From assembly GCF_018294505.1 (NCBI RefSeq), contig NC_057797.1, positions 124,067,116-124,131,115 on the forward strand: a stretch of 64,000 bases of DNA. Direction: 5' to 3'. This document shows, piece after piece, positions 20,312 to 31,211 of the stretch. Each line of letters opens with the position of its first letter. Positions within the stretch are counted from its first letter, which is position 1. This stretch comes from Triticum aestivum. Its lineage: Eukaryota > Streptophyta > Magnoliopsida > Poales > Poaceae. Under the pieces are notes generated by a model, which worked only from the letters and a program-made list of their open reading frames with translations, searched no databases and had not been told where the DNA came from. The position numbers and the translations under genes were made by a program.

Positions 20312-21726
20312 TGATAACCCACAAGTATAGGGGATCGCAACAGTTTTCGAGGGTAGAGTATTCAACCCAAATTTATTGATTCGACACAAGGGGAGCCAAA
20401 GAATATTCTCAAGTATTAGCTGCTGAGTTGTCAATTCAACCACACCTGGAAACTTAATATCTGCAGCAAAGTATTTAGTAGCAAAGTAATATGATAGTAG
20501 TGGTAATGGTAGAAAAAGGTAATGATAGCAAAAGTAATGTTTTTGGTATTTTGTGGTGATGATAGCAATAGCAACGGAAAGTAAATAAGCGAAGAACAGT
20601 ATATGGAAAGCTCATAGGCAATGGATCGGTGATGGAGAATTATGCCAGATGTGGTTCATCATGTAACAATCATAACATAGGGTGACACAGAACTAGCTCC
20701 AATTCATCAATGTAATGTAGGCATGTATTCCGAATATAGTCATACGTGCTTATGGAAAAGAACTTGCATGACATCTTTTGTCCTACCCTCCCGTGGCAGC
20801 GGGGTCCTAATGGAAACTAAGGGATATTAAGGCCTCCTTTTAATAGAGTACCGGAACAAAGCATTAGCACTTAGTGAATACATTAACTCCTCAAACTATG
20901 GTCATCACCGACAAGTATCCTGATTATTGTCACTTCGGGGTTAACAGATCATAACACATTATAGGTGACTATAGACTTGCAAGATAGGATCAAGAACTCT
21001 GATATATTGATGAAAACATAATAAGTTCAGATCTGAAATTATGGCACTCGGGCCCTAGTGACAAGCATTAAGCATAGCAAAGTCATAGCAACATCAATCT
21101 CAGAACATAGTGGATACTAGGGATCAAACCCTAACAAAACTAACTCGATTACATGATAGATCTCATCCAACCCATCACTGTCCAGCAATCCTACGATGGA
21201 ATTACTCACGCACGGCGGTGAGCATCATGAAATTGGTGATGGAGGATGGTTGATCATTATGATGGCGACATATTCCCCTCTCTGGAGCCCCGAACGGACT
21301 CCAGATCATCCCTCCCGAGAGGTTTTAGGGCTTGGCGGTGGCTCGGTATCGTAAACACGATGAATTCTTCTCTCTGATTTTTTCTCCCCGAAAGCAAATA
21401 TATAGAGTTGGAGTTGAGGTCGGAGGAGCTTCAGGGGGCCCACGAGGTAGGGGGCGCCCTAGGGGGGTAGGCACGCCCCCACCCTCGTGGACACGTGGTG
21501 GGCCCCCTGGTCTTCATCTTTTGCAAGGATTTTTTATTATTTCTGAATAGATGTTCCGTTAAGTTTCAGGTCATTCCGAGAACTTTTGTTTCTGCACATA
21601 AATAACACCATGGCAATTCTGCTGAAAACAGCGTCAGTCCGGGTTAGTTCCATTCAAATCATGCAAGTTAGAGTCCAAAACAAGGGCAAAAGTGTTTGGA
21701 AAAGTAGATACGACGGAGACGTATCA
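20312..21726 (-). repeat. 3' LTR of the Sabrina-like element
   Basis: TGATAACCCACAAG ... GGAGACGTATCA, 1415 bp. Next to it inside the element is the PPT. Compared with the other LTR it retains about 50 bp near 20625-20680 and has a longer GC-rich palindrome (21432-21510). Confidence 0.92.
21432..21510. repeat. GC-rich imperfect palindrome in the LTR
   Basis: Outer arms CAGGGGGCCCAC and GTGGGCCCCCTG, inner arms around CACGAGG and CCTCGTG. The same design occurs at 28940-29002, 16346-16407, 24583-24648 and 53767-53827. Confidence 0.75.
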
Positions 21727-21740
21727 ACTCCCCCAAGCTT
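21727..21740 (-). promoter_or_regulatory. PPT of the Sabrina-like element
   Basis: Minus strand AAGCTTGGGGGAGT abuts the LTR end at 21726. An identical 14-mer lies 2 kb upstream in the element, at 23742-23755. Confidence 0.85.
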
Positions 21741-23741
21741 AAACCTTTGCTTGTCCTCAAGCAATTCAGTTGATAAACTGAAATTTGATAAAGAAAAACT
21801 TTTACAAACTCTGTTTGCTCTTGTTGTTGTAAATATGTAAAGCTAGCATTCAAGTTTTCAGCAAAGATTATGAACTAACCATATTCACAATAACACATAG
21901 GTCTCATGTTCACTCATATCAATGGGATAATCAACTAGCGAGCAATAATAATAAATCTCAGATGACAACACTTTCTCAAAACAATCATAATATGATATAA
22001 CAAGATGGTATCTCGCTAGCCCTTTCTGAGACCGCAAAACATAAATGCAGAGCACCTTTAAAGATCAAGGACTGACTAGACATTGTAATTCATGGTAAAA
22101 GAGATCCGGTCAAGTCATACTCAATGTAAACTAACAGTAATGAATGCAAATGACAGTGGTGCTCTCCAACTGGTGCTTTTTAATAAGAGGATGATGACTC
22201 AACATGAAAGTAAATAGATAGGACCTTCGCAGAGGGAAACAGGGATTTGTAGAGGTGCCAGAGCTCGGTTTTGAAATAGAGATGAATAATATTTTGAGCG
22301 GTATACTTTCATTGTCAACATAACAACCAAGAGATGGCGATATCTTCCATGCTACACACATTATAGGCGGTTCCCAAACAGAATGGTAAAGTTTATACTC
22401 CCCCTCCACCAACAAGCATCAATCCATGGCTTGCTCGAAACAACGAGTGCCTCCAACTAGCAACAGTCCCAGGGGGAGTTTTGTTTTGCAATTATTTTGA
22501 TTTAGTTTGCATAAAGCATGGGACTGGGCATCCCGGTGACTAGCCATGTTCTCACGAGTGAGGAGTGGAGTCCACTCCTCTTGAGAATAACCCGCTTAAC
22601 ATGGAAGATATGGACAGCCCTAGTTGATACATGAGCTTCGAGCATACACAACAGGATATTTATTTGAAGGTTTAGAGTTTGGCACATACAAATTTACTTG
22701 GAACGGCAGGTAGATACCGCATATAGGAAGGTATAGTGGACTCATGTGGAATAACTTTGGGGTTTATGGGATTGGATGCACAAGCAGTATTCCCGCTTAG
22801 TACAGGTGAAGGCTAGCAAAAGACTAGGAAGCGACCAGCTAGAGAGCGACAACAGTCATGAACATGCATTAAAATTAATCAACACTGAATGCAAGCATGA
22901 GTAGGATATAATCCACCATGAACATAAATATCGTGAAGGCTATGTTGATTTTGTTTCAACTACATGCGTGAACATGTGCCAAGTCAAGTCACTTAAATCA
23001 TTCAGAGGAGGATACCACCCTATCATACAACATCACAACCATTTTAATAGCATGTTGGCACGCAAGGTAAACCATTATAAGCTCCTAGCTAATCAAGCCT
23101 GGCACAAGAAACTATGATCTCTAGTTGTCATTGCAAACATGTTTATTCATAATAGGCTGAATCAGGAACGATGAACTAATCACATTTACAAAAACAAAAG
23201 AGGTCGAGTTCATACCAGCTTTTCTCATCTTAGTCAGTCCATCATATATTGTCATAATTGCCTTTCACTTGCATGACCGAACGACGTGGATACTAATAAT
23301 AATAGTGCACGTGCATTGGACTAAGCTGGAATCTGCAAGCATTCAATAAACAAGAGAAGACAAGGCAATATGGGCTCTTTTGTCAGATCAACAATAATGC
23401 ATATAAGAGCCACTTCAACAATTTAATTATGGTCTTCTCCTATCGACCCCAAAGAAAAGAAAAAGAAATAAACCTATTTACACGGGAAAGCTCCCAACAA
23501 GCAAAAGAAGAATAGGAAATCTTTTTGGGTTTTCTTTTTAATTACTACTACAAGCATGGAAAGTAAACTAATTATAAGCTACAACTAATTTTTTTGGTTT
23601 TTTCTTAAGGTTTATCAAACACACAAGAAGAACGCATGGAAAGGAAAATAAACTAGCATGGATGATACAATGAAAAAGTATGAGCACTGACATCTGGCAA
23701 TGAGTGTGTGAACATGAATGTAATGTCGGTGGGAAATACGT
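21741..23741 (-). other. non-coding 3' region of the Sabrina-like element
   Basis: Two kilobases of AT-rich DNA between the two PPT-like tracts. I see no coherent coding frame on either strand; short ORFs (for example 22131-22415) look like chance. It is part of the element by position, between ORF3 and the 3' LTR. Confidence 0.7.
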
Positions 23742-23755
23742 ACTCCCCCAAGCTT
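23742..23755 (-). promoter_or_regulatory. second PPT-like tract (identical 14-mer)
   Basis: Minus strand AAGCTTGGGGGAGT lies just after the stop of ORF3 (23777). It is identical to the PPT next to the LTR and could be an internal (central) PPT or a remnant of a duplication. Confidence 0.6.
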
Positions 23756-23776
23756 AGGCTTTTGGCCTAAGTTAGT

Positions 23777-24185
23777 CTATGGCCATGGTTGGCCTAGATG
23801 ATATCCATAGTAATAGTTGGGATCGTACTGAGATGCAGCGACTATCGCCTCCTGAGCTGCAGTGTGGTGACGAGCGGACTCCGCCATCCTCTCGTACTCG
23901 TCTGCCTCCTCTCTGGTAATACCATATCTTCCTTTTGCCTCCTCAAAAAGGAACTAGTGAGATAGTACACTGGAGGCACTTTTCTTTCTCGAAGCTCACA
24001 AGATCAGCGTTACGCAAATATGCATTAAATTCTTCCTTAATTCCCGCTTGATCCATAAAGTTTTCCGAAGGCCATTCACAAGGACGCACTGGAGCGTTTC
24101 TTGGTGGCTCATCATCAGCATCACGCATTGCAAGCCTGGGCTCTTGTTTCCTTGAAGAGCCACCTTGGTACATTTTCCTAAACAT
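23777..24185 (-). pseudogene. ORF3 in the env position of the Sabrina-like element, with internal deletion
   Basis: The frame starts MFRKMYQGGSSRK (24185) and runs to about 23945, in the style of the plant ORF found between pol and the 3' LTR in this group. From about 23942 another frame gives KGRYGITREEADEYERM and ends GYHLGQPWP before a TAG (23779-23777), which I recognise as the usual C-terminus of the same protein. The middle (the larger part of the usual protein) is missing. I see no signal peptide or membrane segment, so an envelope role is not supported. The function is unknown. Recognition rests on memory of related Triticeae elements. Confidence 0.6.
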
Positions 24186-24971
24186 ATTTCTTCCTGTGAA
24201 AAATTTCTGAATTTTTTAGTAACTTCAAAATAGAAGTGAACCAAACTCAATAATATTGATAGCAACTACTCCTACAAGTGCCTAGAGCCTATATCATGCA
24301 TCAAAACTACTTTTGACCATATAAATTTGGCATGCAAGCTCAAGAACTGGGTCACCTAAGCAGAAAAATATGCAATGAATAAATCACTAGAACAAAAACT
24401 AATTGGACCAATGGAGTCACATACCAAGGAACAATCCCCCCAAGCAGTTTTGTGAGAGGTGCTTTGAGCAAGGAGATCGCAAATGGCAGCAAAATGAGCT
24501 AGAACTCGTGCTTGAGATGGATATTCGTGTTTGTGGGAGGAAGAAGAAGTGTGTGGGTGCAGGAATAAGTGGAGGAGGCCACCATGGGCCCACGAGGCAG
24601 GGGGCGCGCCCAGGGGGGTAGGGTGCGCCCTCCACCCTCATGGCAAGGTGGTTGATCCCCCTGCTGTGTTCTCAGTTCCAAATATTCTCAAATATTCCAG
24701 AAAAAATCATATTTAAATTCCACGGCATTTGGAGAACTTTTATTTTTGGGGTATTTTTATATTGCACGGATAATTCAGTTAACAGACGGAAACTACTTAT
24801 TTTTATTTTATTTAATATAAATAACAGAAAGTAAAAAGAAGGTGCAGAGAGTTATGCTTTCTAGTTTCATCCATCTCATGCTCATCAAAAGGAATCCACT
24901 AACAAGGTTGATCAGGTCTTATTAACAAACTCATTCCGAATAACATGGAACCGGAGAAATTTCGAATAACA
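24186..24971 (-). other. non-coding spacer between protease and ORF3 of the Sabrina-like element
   Basis: No coding frame seen. It includes another GC-rich palindrome of the LTR type (24583-24648), which suggests that a piece of LTR-like sequence was picked up or that the motif also belongs to the internal region. This is where reverse transcriptase and integrase would lie in an autonomous relative. Confidence 0.6.
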
Positions 24972-27786
24972 CTATGTTACCTCAACGGGGATATGGACAT
25001 CCCCAATAATAAGAGTATCATATTTCTTCTTGACAGTAGGAAGAGGAAATTCAAAACCTCCAAATATAATCGATGGAATTTTTCCAATAGAGTTGATACT
25101 AGAACTTGAGGTTGTTTCCTCGGAAAGTGTACCGTATGCTCATTACCATTAACATGAAAAGTGACATTGCCTTTAGTGCAATCAATAGCAGCCCCTGCAG
25201 TGTTCAGAAAAGGTCTTCCAAGAATAATAGGCATACTATCGTCCTCGGGAATATCAAGAATAACAAAGTCTGTTAAAATAGTAACGTTTGCAACCACAAC
25301 AGGCACATCCTCACAAATACCGACAGGTATAGCAGTTGATTTATCAGCCATTTGCAAAGATATTTCAGTAGGTGTCAACTTATTCAAATCAAGTCTACGA
25401 TAAAAAGAGAGAGGCATAACACTAACACCGGCTCCAAGGTCACATAAAGCAGTTTTAACATAGTTTCTTTAGATGGAGCATGGTATAGTGGGTACTCCTG
25501 GATCTCCAAGTTTCTTTGGTATTCCACCCTTAAAAGTATAATTAGCAAGCATGGTGGAAATTTCAGCTTCCAGTATCTTTCTTTTATTTGTAATAATATC
25601 TTTCATATACTTAGCATAAGGATTCATTTTGAGCATATCAGTTAATCGCATACGCAAAAAGATAGGTCTAATCATTTCAGCAAAGCGCTCAAAATTCTCA
25701 TCATCCTTTTTCTTGAATGGTTTGTGAGGAAAAGGCATGGGTTTCCGAACCCAAGGCTCTCTTTCCTTATCGTGTTTCCTAGCAACAAAGTCTTTCTTAT
25801 CATAACGTTGATTCTTTGATTGTGGGTTATCAAGATCAACAACAGGTTCAATTTTTATATCATTATCATTACTAGGTTGATCATCATCATGAACATTATC
25901 ATTAACATTATCACTAGTTTTAGGTTCATTACCAGATTGTGTTTCAGCATCAGAAATAGAAATATCATTTGGATTATCAGGTGTTTCAGTAATAGGATCA
26001 CTAGAAGCTTGCAAAGTCCTATCATTTTTATTTTTCTTCCTTTTAGAAGGACTAGGTGCATCTATATTATTTCTCTAAGAATCTTGCTCAATTCTATTAG
26101 GGTGGCCTTCAGGATACAAAGGTTCCTGAGTCACTCTACCAGTTCTAGTAGCCACTCTAACAGCATAATCATTTTTCTTACTATTCATTTCGTTGAGCAC
26201 ATCATTTTGAGCTTTAAGTACTTGTTCTACTTCAGTGGTAACCATAGAAGCATGTTTACTAATAAATTTAAGCTCACCTTTGACATTAGCCATATAAGCA
26301 CCCAAGTGTTCAAGCATATTTGAATTGTATTTCAATTGTCTACCAAAATAAGCATTGAAGTCTTCTTGCTTAACCATAAATTTATCAAACTCATCTAAGC
26401 ATGGGCTAGCAAATTTAGTAAATGGGATTTCAGCTTTATCAAATCTATAGAGAGAATTTACCTTTACTACCTGTGTCGGGTTATCAACACCATGTATTTC
26501 TTCAATAGGAGATGGATTAAGGTCATATGTTTCTTTAACAGGCGGTAAATTAAGACCATGTATTTCTTCAATAGGAGGTAAATTCTTAACATCTTCATCT
26601 TTAATACCTTTTTCTTTCATAGATTTCTTTGCCTCTTGAATATCTTCAGGACTAGGAAATAGAATACCCCTTTTCTTCGGAGTTGGTTTAGGAATAGGCT
26701 CAAGAGTTGGTTCAAGAAATGGTTCAGGAAGTGTCCAATTATTTTCATTTGTCAACATATTATTCAATAGAATTTCAGCTTCATCCGGCATTCTTTCCCT
26801 GAAAACAGAACCAGCACAACTATCCAGATAATCTCTGGAGGCATCGATTAGTCCATTATAAAAGATATAAAGTATTTCATTTTTCTTAAGAGGATGATCA
26901 GGCAAATCATTAAGTACTTGGAGAAGCCTCCCCCAAGCTTCTGGGAGACTCTCTTCTTCAATTTGCACAAAATTATATGTATATCCCTTAGAGCAGCTTG
27001 TTTCGTATGAGCAGGGAAATGTTTAGCAGAGAAGTAATAAATCATATCCTGGGGACTACGCACACAACCAGGATCCAGAGAATTAAACTATATCTTAGCA
27101 TCACCCTTTAATGAGGATGGAAATATTTTAAGGATATAAAAGTAGCAAGTTCTCTCATCATTAGTGAACAGGGTAGCTATATCATTTAATTTAGTAAGAT
27201 GTGCCACAACAGTTTCAGATTCACAGCCATGAAAAGGATTAGATTCAACCAAAGTAATTATATCAGGATCAACAGAGAATTGATAATCCTTATCAGTAAC
27301 AAAGATAGGTGAAGTAGCAAAAACAGGGTCAGGTTTCATCCTAGCATTTAGAGATTGCTTATTCCATTTAGCTAATAACCTCTTAAGTTCGTAACTGTCT
27401 TTGCAAGCTAAAATAGCTAAAGAATCTTCTTTATCAAAAACATAACCCTTAGGAATAATGGGCAAGTCTTCATCATCACTTTCATCAATATTATCAGATT
27501 CAATATTTTCATTCTCTCTAACCCTAGCAAGTTGTTCATCAAGAAATTCACCAAGTGGCACAGTAGTATCAAGCATAGAAGTAGTTTCATCATAAGTATC
27601 ATGCATAGCAGAAGTGGCATCATCAATAACATGTGACATATCAGAACAAATAGCAGAAGCAGATTTAGGTGTCACAAGCTTACTCAAAACAAAAGGTGAA
27701 TCAAGTGCAGAGCTAGATGGCAGTTCCTTACCTCCCCTCGTAGTTGAGGGATAAATCTTGGTTTTTGGATCTCTCAAGTTCTTCAT
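24972..27786 (-). pseudogene. gag-protease of the Sabrina-like Athila element
   Basis: ATG at 27786-27784 (MKNLRDPKTKIY). The N-terminal acidic region (27600-27400) precedes the gag core with TCYFYILKIFPSSLKGDAK. The retroviral-type aspartic protease lies near 25470-25150, with active-site loop CDLGAGVSVMP and the later IILGRPFLNTAGA. The usual C-terminus (IPSIIFGGFEFPLPTVKKKY) ends at a TAG, 24974-24972. Gag packages RNA and the protease processes gag. Damage: TAG at 27088-27090 (Trp position), a frameshift near 26975, stops at 26075 and 25469, and a frameshift near 25060. The protease active site itself is intact. The protein ends without reverse transcriptase, which is the expected state for this non-autonomous type and not a fresh truncation. 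Confidence 0.85.
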
Positions 27787-27835
27787 AATGATAAGCAGAT
27801 ATAAATCCCAAGTGACTCAAAGAATAGAGCTATGC

Positions 27836-27853
27836 TCCCCGGCAACGGCGCTA
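27836..27853 (-). promoter_or_regulatory. primer-binding site for tRNA-Asp
   Basis: Minus strand TAGCGCCGTTGCCGGGGA matches the complement of the 3' end of plant tRNA-Asp (TGGCGCCGTTGCCGGGGA) at 17 of 18 positions. It is 11 nt inside the 5' LTR. tRNA-Asp priming is typical of Athila-lineage elements. Confidence 0.85.
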
Positions 27854-27864
27854 GAAAATGGTCT

Positions 27865-29219
27865 TGATAACCCACAAGTATAGGGGATCGCAATAGTTTT
27901 CGAGGGTAGAGTATTCAACCAAAATTTATTGATTCGACACAAGGGGAGCCAAAGAATATTCTCAAGTATTAGCAACTGAGTTGTCAATTCAACCACACCT
28001 AGAAACTTAATATCTGCAACAAAGTATTTAGTAGCAAAGTAATATCATAGTAGTGGTAACGGTAGCAAAAGGTAATGATAACAAAAGTAATGTTTTTGGT
28101 ATTTTGTGGTGATGATAGCAATAGCAATGGAAAAGTAAATAAGCGAAGAACAGTATATGGAAAACTCGTAGGCAATCATAACATAGGGTGATACAGAACT
28201 AGCTCCAATTGATCAATGTAATGTAGGCATGTATTCCGAATATAGTCATACGTGCTTATGGAAAAGAACTTGCATGACATCTTTTGTCCTACCCTCCCGT
28301 GGCAGCGGGGTCCTAATGGAAACTAAGGGATATTAAGGCCTCCTTTTATTAGAGTACCGGAACAAAGCATTAGCACTTAGTGAATACATGAACTCCTCAA
28401 ACTATGGTCATCACCGGTAAGTATCCCGATTATTGTCACTTCGGGGTTAGCGGATCATAACACATAATAGGTGACTATAGACTTGCAAGATAGGATCAAG
28501 AACTCTCATATATTGATGAAATTATAATAGGTTCAGATCTGAAATCATGGCACTCGGGCCCTAGTGACAAGCATTAAGCATAGCAAAAGTCATAGCAACA
28601 TCAATCTCAGAACATAGTGGATACTAGGGATCAAACCCTAACAAAACTAACTTGATTACATGATAGATCTCATCCAACCCATCACCGTCCAGCAAGCCTA
28701 CGATGGAATTACTCACGCACGGCGGTGAGCATCATGAAATTGGTGATGGAGGATGGTTGATGATGACGATGGCGATGGATTCCCCTCTCCGAAGCCCCGA
28801 ACGGACTCCAGATCAGCCCTCCTAAGAGGTTTTAGGGCTTGGCGGCGGCTCCGTATCGTAAAACACGATGAATTCTTCTCTTTGATTTTTTTCTCCCCAA
28901 AAGCAAATATATAGAGTTGGAGTTGAGGTCGGAGGAGCTCCAGGGGGCCCACGAGGTAGGGGGCGTGCTCCCCACCCTCGTGGACAGGTGGTGGGCCCCC
29001 TGGTCTTCATCTTTTGCAAGGATTTTTTTTTATTTCTGAATAGATGTTCCGTGATGTTTTAGGTCATTCCGAGAACTTCTGTTTCTGCACATAAATAACA
29101 CCATGGCGATTCTGCTGAAAACAGTGTCAGTCCGGGTTAGTTCCATTCAAATCATGCAAGTTAGAGTCCAAAACAAGGGCAAAAGTGTTTGTAAAAGTAG
29201 ATACGATGGAGACGTATCA
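27865..29219 (-). repeat. 5' LTR of the Sabrina-like element
   Basis: TGATAACCCACAAG ... GAGACGTATCA, 1355 bp, collinear with 20312-21726. It lacks about 50 bp near 28172, between two copies of CAAT, and part of the GC-rich palindrome, so the two LTRs have diverged by small deletions and substitutions since insertion. Confidence 0.92.
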
Positions 29220-29224
29220 GTCTA

Positions 29225-29324
29225 CGAGGCTACGTGGACACACTCTCCCCGATCCTTTTTATACTTCTCCTAGATAGATCTTGCGTGATCATAGGCAAAT
29301 TTTGAAATACTACATTACCCAACA
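29225..29324 (+). repeat. 5' LTR of Angela copy 2, last 100 bp
   Basis: Continues the LTR cut at 20311 and ends ACATTACCCAACA, followed directly by the PBS. Confidence 0.88.
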
Positions 29325-29341
29325 CTAGCATCAGAGCCAGG
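29325..29341 (+). promoter_or_regulatory. primer-binding site of Angela copy 2
   Basis: CTAGCATCAGAGCCAGG follows the LTR end; it resembles the initiator tRNA-Met site (TGGTATCAGAGC) with changes. The same region of copy 1 reads GTGGCATCCGAGCCAGG. Confidence 0.75.
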
Positions 29342-29491
29342 TCTATGTGTAGATGTTATATGCACGAGTAGAACACAAAGAGTTGTGGAGATAATAGTCG
29401 TACTGCTTACCAGCATGTCATACTTTGATTCGACGGTATTGTTGGATGAAGCGGCCCAGACTGACATTACATGACCGCATTCATGAGACTG

Positions 29492-29515
29492 CACTGGTAC
29501 GCGTCGGTCCTAAAC
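29492..29515 (+). repeat. left terminal inverted repeat of the CACTA element
   Basis: CACTGGTACGCGTCGG matches the right end only loosely. If the ancestral start was CACTACTGGTACG, then 3 nt have been lost after CACT, and the match to the right end (CACTACTGCAGG) becomes good. Confidence 0.65.
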
Positions 29516-29676
29516 AAACGGTTTTTACCCCTTTCCGCGACGGCATTTGGCACCGTCGCCAAGTGAGTGTGCGCGATAGGGTGTCCTTCCCACATGACCC
29601 AGAAATCGTCGGGGATAGGCCCTCCTGGGACCCAGGCTGGGGCCGTGTGCGATCGGGCGAAGCATCGAAACCCAAT

Positions 29677-29936
29677 CATTTCTGTAGGTATGTACATCCC
29701 ACACGGTAATCCGAGAAAATCATTTCCGTAGGTATGTACATCCCACACGGTAATCCGAGAAAATCATTTCCGTAGGTATGTATATCACACACAGTCAATC
29801 GAGGGAATACGTTTCCGTTCGTATGTATATCACACATAGTCAATCCAAGGAATACGTTTTCATTCTTAAGTACATCCCACGCAGTCAATCTAGGGAACAC
29901 GTTTCTGTCCGGATGTACATCCCACACAGTTTTACG
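29677..29936 (+). repeat. 44/45-bp tandem subterminal repeats (six units)
   Basis: Units start at 29677, 29721, 29765, 29810, 29855 and 29900, each built as TTTCYGT-(A/T)-GTATGTACATCCCACACGG plus a short tail. Repeats of this kind near CACTA ends are binding sites for the element's own accessory protein in En/Spm. Here that is inference from position. Confidence 0.88.
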
Positions 29937-30262
29937 TGTACGCTCGTGTGTGAAAGGTGTAACTATCACACACGGTTTTCCATGGTTAACTGTTTGCTTT
30001 TATCAACTATATCACACACGATTTGATGAAGAAAACTGTGTGGCATTGGGCTATCCATCGCAAGCGCTTTTACTGCTAGAACCGTTTGCAAAGGTCCATG
30101 CCACATTTTGCAGGTTTATTAGTTTACAATTAATAATTCCAGTATTACACAAATTCACATTTCATATCGAACAGCTGTTTGCCAATTTCATATCAGGAAC
30201 ATAAATATATTATAACATCACACTATGGTAGCTACATGAAAACAGCATAGTACACTATATAT
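29937..30262. other. left arm of the CACTA element, non-coding
   Basis: AT-rich sequence with scattered CACACACGG/A motifs (for example near 29970 and 30013) like the subterminal repeats. No coding seen. Confidence 0.7.
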
Positions 30263-30618
30263 CTAGTTCAACTTCATAAGAACAATATATTCATTTCCCT
30301 GATCGAGATCATCCAGGCTCATCTTATCCACCTCTGCTTTCAGTTTAGTAAGAACCCGTTTTGCATGGGCCAACTGGGAAAGTGCCTCCTCCTTCGCCAA
30401 CACCATCTTAGCAAAGTCTTATTTAAAAATATGAGCTCATTCTCCATCTTCAACTTTTTATCCCGCATCTTGAAATATGCTTCAGCGTTGACGACACTTT
30501 CTCTAAGCCTACATGTGTTCTCTTCCTCATACATGCTCCAGAGCTTCACTAGGCACATCTTCAAATATTGTGGCCACTCTTGATCAACCCACTCCAAGTA
30601 AGAACACTTCTGTTCATC
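30263..30618 (-). pseudogene. captured exon of a GRF-type zinc-finger protein gene (C-terminal part)
   Basis: An acceptor ATTATAG at 30621-30619 opens an exon reading DEQKCSYLEWVDQEWPQYL, the second half of a GRF zinc finger (the C...W-D motif), followed by a charged coiled coil (KMRDKKLKMENELIF). A 1-nt frameshift near 30425 moves the rest (KDFAKMVLAKEEALSQLAH) into another frame, which ends at TAG 30265-30263. GRF fingers bind nucleic acid; in grasses many short proteins of this build occur inside or next to transposons. The first half of the zinc finger and the start of the gene are not visible upstream (30619-31211). I infer a gene fragment carried by the CACTA element. Confidence 0.55.
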
Positions 30619-31211
30619 CTATAATATTTAAAACTAGATCAGTAGAAATTGTAGGGGAAATGGGTTTATAGCAACATAGAAAATCACCAATGCTTATTTT
30701 GAAAAACTGAAGAAACATGTTAATCATGACATATCTTCTCAAAAAGATCAATGTGCAAATGAAATAATTGGTACTGAGACAACAAACAAATTCTGGAACA
30801 TCAGAAGCTATAATTAACTACAACGGCGCTACAAGTTCTTACTCATGTACAATAAATAGCAAATTGAACATTTTATGAGGAAGGTAAATATAACTGCAAC
30901 TGCATAGCGATAGTGTTTGTATGACAGCAAATTGATACTAACAGGTGTGTACATGCACAAATTTAGTAACATAGAACTAATAGCACTAAGGCCGTCCACT
31001 ATGTATGTCAAAACTGGGGTAAAGACAACTGTTGCTACATCTCGCACCGTTGCCCTGCACTAGTGAGCCGATGCAGCGGAAAAAATATCAGGGACCCGGA
31101 CACCAGAGCACATAGTTGCTCCGATGCCCAGTTCCTTCGTGCCATAAAGATTTAGTATTTTACTGCTTGGCTGCTCGAATGTGTGGACCAAGGTTGGCTA
31201 CACAAACTGCT
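30619..31211. other. CACTA left arm between the captured exon and the tandem array
   Basis: AT-rich, non-coding as far as I can see; possibly intron and upstream sequence of the captured gene. No first exon could be recognised. Confidence 0.5.

Larger units (their letters stand above)
20312..29219 (-). mobile_element. Athila-type Gypsy element, Sabrina-like, non-autonomous (8.9 kb, minus strand)
   Basis: Two LTRs (20312-21726 and 27865-29219) flank an internal domain of 6.1 kb, and the whole is bounded by GTCTA on both sides (20307-20311, 29220-29224). On the minus strand the order is 5' LTR (right), tRNA-Asp PBS (27853-27836), gag-protease (27786-24972), a further ORF in the env position (24185-23777), and the PPT next to the 3' LTR (21740-21727). 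No reverse transcriptase, RNase H or integrase is present; the protease frame runs straight to a stop and non-coding DNA. It therefore would have depended on enzymes of a related autonomous element. The family name is from memory. Confidence 0.88.

Noticed and set aside
25820..26323. 167-codon plus-strand ORF opposite gag of the Sabrina-like element
   Set aside because: Ile/Asn/Phe-rich reverse reading of a coding region; no homology.
29677..29936. CRISPR-like array
   Set aside because: The repeats are contiguous with no unique spacers and lie at a transposon end in a plant genome.
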